From Ferruginibacter sp. HRS2-29 (lineage in GTDB: Bacteria > Bacteroidota > Bacteroidia > Chitinophagales > Chitinophagaceae): a stretch of DNA of 64,000 nt. How positions within the stretch are numbered: the stretch's first letter is position 1; every line of letters begins with the position of its first letter. Shown here piece by piece: positions 34,438 to 42,025 of this stretch. Made by a program: the position numbers and the translations under genes. The DNA is taken from positions 62,001 to 126,000 of the forward strand of contig NZ_RJUB01000123.1 of NCBI RefSeq assembly GCF_024343615.1, read 5' to 3'. The notes beneath the pieces were generated by a model. The model was not told where the DNA came from, did no database searches, and worked only from the letters and a program-made list of their open reading frames with translations.

Positions 34438-35472
34438 TCAAATCATTATTTCCTCAATAGCGGCAAAACTTTCCTTCGCAGGTGAATTGTTCCAGAGAAT
34501 GTTGAAGACGGCATTTGCGATCGGCATATCCGCTCCTATTTTTTTGTTGATGTGTTCCATACATTTGCTGGCAGTGTATCCTTCGGCCACCATGCTCATT
34601 TCGAGCTGTGCGGCTTTGACTGAATATCCTTTGCCTATCATGTTTCCAAAAGCCCTGTTGCGGCTATGCAGCGAATAACAGGTTACCAGAAGATCGCCAA
34701 GATAAACCGATGCCGCATAATTATTATGCAGCTGATTTTTCGCCGCACTGTGATCGATGTACCCTACTTCCGCATTGATGATCCCGGCTTTGCGAAGGAA
34801 ACCGGCCATTTCATCGGCACTATTCGCGATGAGCACGCTCAGGAAATTATCGCCGTAATCCAGGCCATGTGCGATACCAGCACCCACTGCATAAATATTT
34901 TTAAGTACGGCTGCATATTGCACGCCATAGATATCTTTATTGAGCACAGTGTTGAGATAATCTGTTTTGAAATAAGCGGCGATCTGTTCTGTCAGCACTT
35001 CATTCACACCGGTAAAAGTGAGGTAAGATAATTTCTCCGCGGCCACTTCTTCCGCATGACAAGGCCCCAGCACTGCGAAATAATCTTCCAAAGGAATATT
35101 GAAAGCATCTTTCAGGTAATCGTTGAGTAAAAGATTATTTTGGGGGATGATGCCTTTGATGGCCGAAACGATCTTTTTCCCGGCGAGTATATTTTTATCG
35201 AGTTGATCCAGCGCATCCAATGCATAAGCTGATGGTACGGCAATTACAATGACATCCGAATTTTTGACCACATCATTGGGGCAGGTGGTGAGTGTAAGCT
35301 GCTTGATATCAAATTTTGCCGAAGGCAGGTATTGAGGATTGTGGTGGCGGTTGCGGAATTGCTGTATGGCAGTCTCACTGCGGTTCCACCAGTATATCGA
35401 CTGGCCGTTATCGGTTAAGATCTTTGCCAGGGCTGTACCCCAGCTTCCGCTCCCTAATATACCAAACTTCAT
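34438..35472 (-). CDS. gpsA: NAD(P)H-dependent glycerol-3-phosphate dehydrogenase
   Basis: GpsA makes sn-glycerol-3-phosphate for phospholipid synthesis. The nucleotide-binding loop GSGSWGTALAKIL is at residues 6-18. Other family stretches are QYAAVLKNIYAVGAGIAHGLDYGDN, SRNRAFG and the KGIIPQNNLLLNDYL region. The 344-residue length is normal. It stands between the spacer repeat after rnc and the exported protein gene. The upstream rnc-fabF-acpP cluster is part of lipid metabolism, so gpsA fits the neighbourhood. Confidence 0.95.
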   Translation of the reverse strand: MKFGILGSGSWGTALAKILTDNGQSIYWWNRSETAIQQFRNRHHNPQYLPSAKFDIKQLTLTTCPNDVVKNSDVIVIAVPSAYALDALDQLDKNILAGKKIVSAIKGIIPQNNLLLNDYLKDAFNIPLEDYFAVLGPCHAEEVAAEKLSYLTFTGVNEVLTEQIAAYFKTDYLNTVLNKDIYGVQYAAVLKNIYAVGAGIAHGLDYGDNFLSVLIANSADEMAGFLRKAGIINAEVGYIDHSAAKNQLHNNYAASVYLGDLLVTCYSLHSRNRAFGNMIGKGYSVKAAQLEMSMVAEGYTASKCMEHINKKIGADMPIANAVFNILWNNSPAKESFAAIEEIMI

Positions 35473-35480
35473 CCTAAAAA

Positions 35481-35547
35481 AATTACGAATTACGAATTAC
35501 GAATTACGACTGAACGAAACCTAATTCGTAATTCGTAATTCGTAATT
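35481..35547. repeat. Intergenic inverted repeat, AATTACG word
   Basis: The left arm (35481-35510) is four tandem AATTACG units. The right arm (35521-35547) is the complement, made of TAATTCG units. The two arms are separated by only about 10 bp, so the spacer between gpsA and rnc is essentially one hairpin. The same word bounds the 53.6-53.9 kb spacer. Confidence 0.85.
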
Positions 35548-35556
35548 GATAACTAA

Positions 35557-36198
35557 TTAAAGTCCTAATTTTTCCACCGCCAACTGCGCCGCAATCTGGC
35601 TGGCGTCTTTTTTGTTATATCCTTTCGCCTGGGCTACCAGTTCGCCATCTACTGTGGCGCCGATGGTGAAGAGCCGGCGGCCGTTCTCGAATTTCTCGTC
35701 GAGTGTCGCAAATTCAAGGGCTTTGCCATTCTTGTTTGCCCAGCCGTATAACCTGTTCTTGATATTTATTTCGAGCACTTCCAGGTCATCGGTAAAAAGA
35801 TGCGGAAGGATGATGAATTTCTCCACCCAACCCTGCGTCTTTTTATACCCTTTATCGAGATAAACCGCGCCAATCAGAGCTTCCAGCGTATTGCCGAATA
35901 TCTGCGAAACTTTAAGTGCGTTATCAAACTTATTGTAGAAAGTGATCTTTTTTAATCCCATTTTCAGTGCGATCTCGTTCAGCTTCTGGCGGTTCACCAT
36001 CTTGCTCCGCATTTCTGTAAGGAAACCTTCGCCTTTGTAGGGATATTTTCTGAAAAGATAATGTGCGATGATGGAGCTCAATACCGCATCGCCCAAAAAC
36101 TCCAGCCGCTCATTGTTTTCGTCCGCGCCTTCCCTCACCGAGCGGTGGCTGAGCGCAGTCTTATACAACGTAACATCGCCTGGCGTGAAACCCAGCAC
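35557..36198 (-). CDS. rnc: Ribonuclease III
   Basis: RNase III cleaves double-stranded RNA. The family signature is NERLEFLGDAVLSSI (catalytic residues included), with the second acidic set in FGNTLEALIGAVYLDKGY, followed by a C-terminal double-stranded RNA-binding domain (KNRLYGWANKNGKALEFATLD to AAQLAVEKL). The start at GTG 36198 gives 213 residues beginning MLGFTPGDV, which is short for the N-terminal helix. The same frame runs on upstream for 27 codons (to a TAG at 36280) without ATG, GTG or TTG, and reads plausible protein (FIKDIFETEPKKKAFKKQ). So the true start may be a non-standard codon or is not resolved. It is downstream of fabF. Confidence 0.88.
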   Translation of the reverse strand: MLGFTPGDVTLYKTALSHRSVREGADENNERLEFLGDAVLSSIIAHYLFRKYPYKGEGFLTEMRSKMVNRQKLNEIALKMGLKKITFYNKFDNALKVSQIFGNTLEALIGAVYLDKGYKKTQGWVEKFIILPHLFTDDLEVLEINIKNRLYGWANKNGKALEFATLDEKFENGRRLFTIGATVDGELVAQAKGYNKKDASQIAAQLAVEKLGL

Positions 36199-36294
36199 AT
36201 TGTTGAGCTGTTTTTTGAAAGCCTTTTTTTTGGGCTCCGTTTCAAAAATATCTTTAATGAATTGTAGTGTACTGATAACCTAATTTTTTTGAAA

Positions 36295-36427
36295 ATTACA
36301 CGAATTTTCGCGAATTACACGAATTAGCGGAGATGTATTTTAAAGACATAAATTTAAAGACACGAATTTTAGTTCGAATTAAAAGAATTGAGTCGAATTC
36401 TAAACTCTAATCCCTAATCTCTAAACC
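36295..36427. repeat. Two repeat words in the rnc-fabF spacer
   Basis: ATTACACGAATT occurs exactly at 36295-36306 and 36314-36325 (AATTCGTGTAAT family). A second word CTAATCCCTAATCTCTAAACC (GATTAGGG family) covers 36401-36427. No full complementary arm was found. Both lie in the 250-bp spacer that separates rnc from fabF. Confidence 0.65.
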
Positions 36428-36449
36428 AAAAGGCGCCACAGGCACGTTC

Positions 36450-37703
36450 CTAAGGAACATATTTCCTGATGATCACAGAAGCATTGTGTCCGCCGAAGCC
36501 GAAAGTATTGCTAAGGGCTGCGTTGACAGTTTTATGCTGTGCTTTATTGAAGGTAAAATTCAGCTTCGGATCCAGTTCAGGGTCATCGGTGAAATGATTG
36601 ATCGTTGGAGGGATCACGTCTTTTGTAACCGCCATGATACAAGCCAGTGCTTCCAGCGCTCCCGCTGCACCCAGGCAATGGCCTGTCATGCTTTTGGTAG
36701 AACTGATGTTAAGGTCGTATGCATGATCGCCGAATACGCTGAGGATCGCTTTTGTTTCGGCAATATCGCCGAGAGGGGTGGAAGTACCATGAACATTGAT
36801 GTAATCGATGTCTTCAGGTTTCAAACCGGCATCCGCCAGGGCTGCTCCCATTACATTTTTTGCGCCTAATCCTTCCGGATGTGGGGCGGTAATGTGGTAG
36901 GCATCGGCAGTTGCGCCGCCGCCGGCTATTTCGCAATAGATCTTGGCGCCACGGGCCAATGCATGTTCGAGGCTTTCGAGCACCAGCACGCCGGCGCCTT
37001 CTCCCATTACAAAACCGTCGCGGTCCTTATCGAAAGGCCGGCTGGCTGTTTTAGGATCGTCATTGCGTTCGCTGAGCGCTTTCATGGCGTTGAACCCACC
37101 CACCCCTGCGGCACTGATCACCGCTTCGCTGCCACCGGTGATAACGATATCTGCTTTATTAAGGCGGATATTGTCAAATGCATCGATGATGGCATTGGTA
37201 GAGGAGGCACAGGCGCTTACAACTGCGAAGTTGGGACCCCTGAAACCATGGCGCATGGATATCTGCCCTGCGGCTATATCCAATATCATTTTGGGAATAA
37301 AGAAAGGATTAAAGCGGGGGGTTCCGTCGCCGGAGGCGAAATTGACCACTTCTTCCTGGAAGGTGATCAGCCCACCAATACCGCTGGCGAAAATGACACC
37401 GACACGATCGGGGTTGACATTTTCCTTCGTGATACCGGCATCTTTTACTGCCTCATCGCTTGCTACGAGTGCAAACTGGCAGTAACGGTCCATTTTCCTG
37501 GCTTCTTTCCTATCGAAATAGTCGGTAGGCTCGAAATTTTTAACCTCACAGGCAAACCTGGTTTTGAATTTGGAGATATCGAATTGCTGAACCAGGTCGC
37601 ATCCGCTAACGCCATCAGTTAATCCCTGCCAATATTCGTCAACAGTTTTACCCAATGGAGTAAGGGCACCCAATCCGGTAACGACTACTCTTTTTAAAGC
37701 CAT
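36450..37703 (-). CDS. fabF: 3-oxoacyl-[acyl-carrier-protein] synthase II
   Basis: FabF extends acyl-ACP by two carbons in fatty acid synthesis. The catalytic triad is Cys165 (VVSACASSTNA), His305 (NVHGTSTPLGD) and His342 (SMTGHCLGAAG), all intact. The 417-residue length is typical. The gene directly follows acpP (35 bp) and precedes rnc, an acpP-fabF-rnc order I recall for many Bacteroidota. It is probably transcribed from the promoter upstream of acpP. Confidence 0.97.
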   Translation of the reverse strand: MALKRVVVTGLGALTPLGKTVDEYWQGLTDGVSGCDLVQQFDISKFKTRFACEVKNFEPTDYFDRKEARKMDRYCQFALVASDEAVKDAGITKENVNPDRVGVIFASGIGGLITFQEEVVNFASGDGTPRFNPFFIPKMILDIAAGQISMRHGFRGPNFAVVSACASSTNAIIDAFDNIRLNKADIVITGGSEAVISAAGVGGFNAMKALSERNDDPKTASRPFDKDRDGFVMGEGAGVLVLESLEHALARGAKIYCEIAGGGATADAYHITAPHPEGLGAKNVMGAALADAGLKPEDIDYINVHGTSTPLGDIAETKAILSVFGDHAYDLNISSTKSMTGHCLGAAGALEALACIMAVTKDVIPPTINHFTDDPELDPKLNFTFNKAQHKTVNAALSNTFGFGGHNASVIIRKYVP

Positions 37704-37738
37704 ACAATTTGCCTGTGATAGTTAAATGAGATGATGAA

Positions 37739-37975
37739 TTACTTAGCGTTTTCTTCTAAATAAGAAACAGCCTGGCCAACAGTAGTGATGGTTTCAGCTT
37801 GTTCATCAGGAATAGAAATATTAAATTCTTTTTCAAATTCCATAATTAGCTCAACGGTGTCCAGAGAATCGGCACCAAGATCATTAGTGAAAGAAGCTTC
37901 CGGAGTAACCTCGGCTTCATCTACACCTAATTTGTCAACAATAATTTTCTTTACCCTTGTTGAAATGTCTGACAT
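37739..37975 (-). CDS. acpP: Acyl carrier protein
   Basis: The 78-residue carrier of acyl chains. The phosphopantetheine attachment site is Ser37 in [10 protein letters not shown]. The protein is acidic and lacks other domains (helices [34 protein letters not shown]). It is first in an operon with fabF and likely rnc, and the TTG/TAnnTTTG promoter upstream supports this. Confidence 0.97.
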   Translation of the reverse strand: MSDISTRVKKIIVDKLGVDEAEVTPEASFTNDLGADSLDTVELIMEFEKEFNISIPDEQAETITTVGQAVSYLEENAK

Positions 37976-38003
37976 GATAGTAAAATTTAGTTTGTACTGG
38001 TTG

Positions 38004-38033
38004 CAAAAATATACTTTTTGATGTAATTACAAA
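38004..38033 (-). promoter_or_regulatory. Promoter of acpP-fabF
   Basis: On the minus strand TTTG (38030-38033) and TATTTTTG (38004-38011) are 18 bp apart, matching the TTTG...TAnnTTTG pattern. The predicted start site lies about 20 bp before the acpP ATG. The rest of the 250-bp spacer up to the divergent acetyltransferase holds nothing clear. Confidence 0.6.
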
Positions 38034-38225
38034 GAAATACTAAAAAGCACCTGGAAATCACTGCGAAATTAATGCCGCTTTGGCACGAATCAGGTAGGAA
38101 TTTAGGCTGTTTTTTTTACATAAAAAAGGGAAAAACAGGTCTGTGACTACGGAAAATGTTGGATTTTTTTTATATATTGTAATTTCTTCGGCAGCTGACA
38201 CAATTATTTTAAATTTATTTAAACG

Positions 38226-38657
38226 ATGGGACTAAAACAGATAGATCACGGAAGTAAGGAATATCAGCAGATGGTTCAGTTGAGGAGCCTCATATTGCGA
38301 CAACCGCTGGGATTGTCGTTCTCACAGGAGGAATTAGACAGGGAGGTGAATGATATTTTGATCGCTGCTTTCGATGAAGAAGTGATGCTGGGGTGCTGTA
38401 TTTTATCCAAACTCGACCCGCAAACGATGCGGTTGCGGCAGATGGCCGTCAATAATAATCTCCAGGGAAAAGGCATCGGCGCTTCCATCATGTCATTTAC
38501 AGAAAGCATCGCTTCAGATAAGGGCTATCGCAAAATAATGATGCATGCACGGGATACTGCCATCGGGTTTTATGAAAAATTCGGGTATAAAGTGGTGGGA
38601 AACCAGTTTTACGAGGTAAATCTTCCACATTATATCATGGAAAAGCGGATCAGGTGA
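38226..38657 (+). CDS. GNAT-family N-acetyltransferase
   Basis: A 143-residue GNAT acetyltransferase that moves an acetyl group from acetyl-CoA to an amine. The acetyl-CoA loop is in QMAVNNNLQGKGIGASIM (the QGxGxG/A-type motif A). The C-terminal part has AIGFYEKFGYKVVGNQFYE and PHYIMEKRI. The substrate is unknown. It lies alone between acpP and a YcxB-like gene on opposite strands. Confidence 0.88.
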   Translation: MGLKQIDHGSKEYQQMVQLRSLILRQPLGLSFSQEELDREVNDILIAAFDEEVMLGCCILSKLDPQTMRLRQMAVNNNLQGKGIGASIMSFTESIASDKGYRKIMMHARDTAIGFYEKFGYKVVGNQFYEVNLPHYIMEKRIR

Positions 38658-38662
38658 AGTAA

Positions 38663-38696
38663 AGACGACAGACCACGGACGACTGACCACGGACGG
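38663..38696. repeat. Single-arm repeat, CCACGGACGACTGA word
   Basis: GACGACAGACCACGGACGACTGACCACGGACGG covers 38663-38696 in two overlapping units with a period of about 16 bp. The reverse-complement form of this word occurs at 57078-57121. It fills the 39-bp gap between two convergent genes. Confidence 0.6.
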
Positions 38697-39173
38697 CTAC
38701 TTCTTTATTTTGGATTGAAATATCTTCCTTGCTTCGTGCTCTTCGTCGCCATCAAATGCGTCTTTAGGCAGGATGAAAAAAGAACGCGGGTTGAAATAGA
38801 GATGAAAAAAATGCGGGCTTTCCGTCCAGCCACTGAAACTTTCCCATTCCCATCCCCTGCTGCTTTGTTCATTTTCCAGGGTAAAACTGGTATTGCTGAG
38901 GTATGCTTTGAACCTGTCGCGGAAAGTTTTGTTCTGGCGGTAAACTGTATTAGGTAATATATACCAGAAAAGTATCATCAGGAAAAACCACAGGATCGAA
39001 CTCACCAAAAACGCAAACGGGCTGATCTCTTTAAAATAGAAAAGTGCCGCCGATCCGATCGCAAACACATTCACCAGTATCATCATGATCTTGATCTCCT
39101 TGCGGCTGATAAAATGGTACCGTAATGCCTGTATGACTTTAGCTTTTGTGTAAGTGAAGTAAGATGTGGTCAT
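38697..39173 (-). CDS. YcxB-like membrane protein
   Basis: A 158-residue protein with two adjacent membrane helices (about 29-47, MMILVNVFAIGSAALFYF, and 51-74, PFAFLVSSILWFFLMILFWYIL), followed by a C-terminal soluble region (FTLENEQSSRGWEWESFSGW) that looks like a small pleckstrin/YcxB-type beta domain. The family name is by topology and this C-terminal pattern. The function is unknown. It is the first of three minus-strand genes (YcxB, MazG, GxxExxY). Confidence 0.6.
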   Translation of the reverse strand: MTTSYFTYTKAKVIQALRYHFISRKEIKIMMILVNVFAIGSAALFYFKEISPFAFLVSSILWFFLMILFWYILPNTVYRQNKTFRDRFKAYLSNTSFTLENEQSSRGWEWESFSGWTESPHFFHLYFNPRSFFILPKDAFDGDEEHEARKIFQSKIKK

Positions 39174-39205
39174 TATAATGCTGAAATTTTCTGCAAATTA
39201 AGCAT

Positions 39206-39532
39206 CTATTTCAATTTGTCGTTCTCTTTATGGCGTTCCGCATCGCGGATCGTTTTCTTTTCCATGTTTTTCTGTAATGCTTCGGTAAGGTTTACGCCGG
39301 TCTGGTTGGCCAGGCAGATCAGCACCCAAAGCACATCCGCCATTTCATCGCCAAGGTCTTTACCCTTATCGCTTTCTTTAAATGACTGCTCACCGTATTT
39401 GCGCACCATCAACCGGCTGAGTTCGCCCACTTCTTCCATGAGGATACCAAGGTTGGTGAGTTCGGAGAAATACCTGACACCGATGGTGTTGATCCATTGA
39501 TCGACGGAGGATTGGGCTTGCTGGATAGTCAT
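39206..39532 (-). CDS. MazG-like nucleotide pyrophosphohydrolase
   Basis: A 108-residue single-domain member of the MazG/NTP-PPase fold, a house-cleaning enzyme that hydrolyses nucleoside triphosphates to monophosphates. The metal-binding acidic set is visible: LMEEVGELSRLM near 30-40 and GDEMADVLWVLICLA near 70-85. The length suits a dimeric short MazG. It follows the YcxB-like gene by 32 bp. Substrate unknown. Confidence 0.85.
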   Translation of the reverse strand: MTIQQAQSSVDQWINTIGVRYFSELTNLGILMEEVGELSRLMVRKYGEQSFKESDKGKDLGDEMADVLWVLICLANQTGVNLTEALQKNMEKKTIRDAERHKENDKLK

Positions 39533-39537
39533 AATAT

Positions 39538-39582
39538 TTTTTTATTACACGAATTTTTCGAATTTCACGGATTACACCAATT
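39538..39582. repeat. Left terminal inverted repeat of the GxxExxY element
   Basis: A 45-bp arm that pairs with 40054-40098 with one mismatch (at 39578). It contains an exact ATTACACGAATT (39544-39555) and continues GAATTTCACGGATTACAC. The arms lie 471 bp apart and enclose exactly the GxxExxY gene. Confidence 0.9.
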
Positions 39583-39587
39583 ATCTT

Positions 39588-39962
39588 TTACAAAATTACT
39601 CTTTGCCAGGTTAATGAACGCTCTCCAAAATTTATCAGCAAGCCTAACTTCAATCCTGTTACAGCAAGATAACTCAATGTTTGTGCTTTATGAGCATCAA
39701 TGAGAACTGGAACAGATTTTATTTCTAACACTATCAAATCATTCAAAATAAAATCGGCGACGTAAGGATTTTTTAATTCGACATTTTTGTATTTGACAGC
39801 GAACCGTTTTTCCCTTTCATAAATAAATCCGTTTTCCACAAACTCAATTTCCATAGCATCCTTGTAGTTAATCTCTTTTAAACCCATGCCCAAATAACGA
39901 TGTATTGACATGCAAATGCCTATAATTTTAAAAGACTCTTCGGGATATAAAATACTGGCCAT
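39588..39962 (-). CDS. GxxExxY protein, PD-(D/E)XK nuclease-like
   Basis: A 124-residue protein of the GxxExxY family. The name-giving motif is GLKEINY (Gly27, Glu30, Tyr33). The nuclease-like core has Asp70 and Glu80-x-Lys82 (YVADFILNDLIVLEIKSV), which fits a PD-(D/E)XK active site. Members are frequent in Bacteroidota, usually of unknown function. Here the gene sits within a 45-bp inverted repeat, 5 bp inside the left arm and 91 bp inside the right, as though it were the cargo or driver of a small element. Its start is ATG 39962, and no intact neighbour in the same strand shares its transcript obviously. Confidence 0.85.
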   Translation of the reverse strand: MASILYPEESFKIIGICMSIHRYLGMGLKEINYKDAMEIEFVENGFIYEREKRFAVKYKNVELKNPYVADFILNDLIVLEIKSVPVLIDAHKAQTLSYLAVTGLKLGLLINFGERSLTWQRVIL

Positions 39963-40053
39963 TTCGAAACTACTTAAGTTCCGTAAACGTAGCCATTGAA
40001 TTGCTTATCAACAAAGGTTAAACAACAACAAACAATGCTTTTTTTCTGAAAAA

Positions 40054-40098
40054 AATTCGTGTAATCCGTGAAATTCGAAAAATTCGTGTAATAAAAAA
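40054..40098. repeat. Right terminal inverted repeat of the GxxExxY element
   Basis: The 45-bp arm is the reverse complement of 39538-39582 with one mismatch. It holds two exact AATTCGTGTAAT copies (40054-40065, 40081-40092). It ends two bases before the stop codon of dtd (40100-40102). Confidence 0.9.
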
Positions 40099-40099
40099 A

Positions 40100-40552
40100 T
40101 TACTCTTTATTCTTCGAATCTATCACTATCGTCACCGGTCCGTCATTCAGTAACGCCACTTTCATATCAGCACCAAATTCCCCGGTGAAAATTTTCTTCC
40201 CGAGATCATTTTCCAGTTGCCCGATAAATTTTTCGTATTTGGGTATCGCCACTTCACCTTTACTCGCTTTCAGATAACTCGGCCTGTTGCCTTTTTTGGT
40301 AGAAGCCTGCAGCGTAAACTGGCTGATAAGCAGGATATCGCCGCCATTTTCTTTTACAGAAACATTGGGCACTTTATTTTCATCGTCGAAGATGCGGAGG
40401 TTGGCGATCTTGTTGCTGAGCCATGCAATGTCCGTATCGTCATCAGCGTCTTCGATGCCGGCTAATACTAACAGACCATTATTGATGGAAGATTTTACCG
40501 CCCCATTGATGGAGACGGAAGCCGATGTTACCCTTTGTATCACTACTTTCAT
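40100..40552 (-). CDS. dtd: D-aminoacyl-tRNA deacylase
   Basis: DTD removes D-amino acids from tRNA. ATG 40552 gives the usual N-terminus MKVVIQRVTSASV; a start 18 bases upstream would add MNYFCF. The two active-site motifs are present: SQFTLQAS near residue 78 and NDGPVTIVID near the C-terminus (the NxGPVT motif). The 150-residue length is standard. Its 3' end abuts the right arm of the GxxExxY element, with 1 bp between. Confidence 0.94.
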   Translation of the reverse strand: MKVVIQRVTSASVSINGAVKSSINNGLLVLAGIEDADDDTDIAWLSNKIANLRIFDDENKVPNVSVKENGGDILLISQFTLQASTKKGNRPSYLKASKGEVAIPKYEKFIGQLENDLGKKIFTGEFGADMKVALLNDGPVTIVIDSKNKE

Positions 40553-40563
40553 GAAGCAAAAAT

Positions 40564-40683
40564 AGTTCAAAAGTTCAAGAGGTTCAAAAGGTTCAAAAGG
40601 TTCAAAAGTTCAAAAGTTCGAAAGTTCAAAATGTTCAATGATTCCTCAACCTTTTGAACTTTTGAACTTTGAACTTTTGAAAC
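40564..40683. repeat. Intergenic inverted repeat, GTTCAAAAG word
   Basis: The left arm (40564-40640) has about eight GTTCAAAAG-type units. The right arm (40648-40683) has the CTTTTGAAC complement. It fills almost the whole spacer between dtd and the phosphatase-superfamily gene. Confidence 0.88.
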
Positions 40684-41778
40684 CTACCTTAATGCGAGCG
40701 TTGGCAATATCGAACGCTGCTTCCCAAACTGTTCGCCGAACAGCCCCGCGATGGTTTGGGCAATTTGTTTCTGATAAAGCTGCCCCGGAGTTTTCACTTC
40801 GCCGCGAGGCTCAATATGTTTGCCCAGCAATACCAGCCATGCCTGCGAAGAACCTTTGATGAACGGCCCGTGGGATGTCCACTTATTATGCTGTCCGCGA
40901 CCATGATCGGTGGTGATCACAAACGTAGTGTTATTTTTATATCCCGGTGTACTCTGGGCCCAGTGCCACAATTCGGCGATAATATGATCCGCTTCATTCG
41001 CCTTCTGCAGGTAAGTGGCATAGTCTTTCGCGTGAGCATATTCATCCGTTTCGCCGAGGCCAAGGTATAATATCTTCGGCTTCTTTTTCTGAAGATATTC
41101 TTTCGCAGCAATGTAGGTCAGCATGTCCTGGCGGGTGCCCGGTTTTACATCCATATCGTCCTGCACTTTGTTGAACGCAGCCATACACGTAGAATCCGCA
41201 TGCCCGATATTTTCATAACCGCAATTCATTTCTATACCCGAGCGCTTTTCATTGAGCGCAAACGACAGTACATCCCATGAAGTAAAAATGCCGATCCTGC
41301 CTTTGTAAGGCTCCTTGCTTTCCAGAAATTCAAATACGTTGGTATTGGGATTGTATACCTTGTTGTTATTGGCGATCGTGATATCCGTAGTGCCGGTAAA
41401 CATTTCGTTGTAACCCGGATAAGACACCGCATAAATATTGGCCACATTCACGTTGTTATCAAATTCCCTATTGCCATATAGCTGCCCTTTTTTTGCCACG
41501 ACATTCCACATGAAGGGCATCAGTTTTTTACGCCTGGCTGTGGCGTCATCCGCCCAATACATCATATTGGCCATGGCTGTATCGGAAGTAAATTTTTCAT
41601 CGTTGATGATGGATCCTTCGGCACCGTCGAAGAGTTCCTGCCAGCGCAGGCCATCGATAGTGATGATGAAGACATTGCCGCTGGTGTCCGCCGGATGATC
41701 TGCCCTGAATTCTGTGCCACCGGCTTCGGGGAGTTGTGAAATACCTAACAAAAGGAAAAGGCTTAATAGTCGTTTCAT
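40684..41778 (-). CDS. Exported alkaline phosphatase-superfamily protein
   Basis: A 364-residue protein with a signal peptide (MKRLLSLFLLLGISQLPEAG) and an alkaline phosphatase-superfamily fold (sulfatase/phosphodiesterase type). The first metal-binding segment is VFIITIDGLRWQELFDGAEG, the central one LGLGETDEYAHAKDYATYL, and the C-terminal histidine motif is TTDHGRGQHNKWTSHG. The family is widespread in Bacteroidota as an uncharacterised exported enzyme acting on phosphate or sulfate esters. It lies between GTTCAAAAG repeats, so it is monocistronic. Confidence 0.85.
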   Translation of the reverse strand: MKRLLSLFLLLGISQLPEAGGTEFRADHPADTSGNVFIITIDGLRWQELFDGAEGSIINDEKFTSDTAMANMMYWADDATARRKKLMPFMWNVVAKKGQLYGNREFDNNVNVANIYAVSYPGYNEMFTGTTDITIANNNKVYNPNTNVFEFLESKEPYKGRIGIFTSWDVLSFALNEKRSGIEMNCGYENIGHADSTCMAAFNKVQDDMDVKPGTRQDMLTYIAAKEYLQKKKPKILYLGLGETDEYAHAKDYATYLQKANEADHIIAELWHWAQSTPGYKNNTTFVITTDHGRGQHNKWTSHGPFIKGSSQAWLVLLGKHIEPRGEVKTPGQLYQKQIAQTIAGLFGEQFGKQRSILPTLALR

Positions 41779-42025
41779 TAATAGAGGTTTTGCAAAACTC
41801 CCTCTGTTGCATGAACTCGACGTTAGGACATCGTTAATGAAATATTAAGGAATTATCTTTTTAATGTTAAGAAGAAAAAGGAAAGATAAACTCTTGAAAA
41901 ATATAGAAGGTCATACGAATTATAAAAAGCCCGATAGTCAGGATAACAAGGCATTGCCTCCGGATACGGGATCTTGTTTTTTGCAATTTCACCGACTACG
42001 ATATCGGCCTATAATTTATCTTCTG

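Noticed and set aside
36879-37622. A 247-codon open frame antisense to fabF
   Set aside because: It covers the fabF catalytic region in antisense; fabF has all its catalytic residues and family length.
39538-40098. A classical insertion sequence
   Set aside because: There is no transposase, and no clear target-site duplication could be identified next to the arms; the only gene is the GxxExxY protein.
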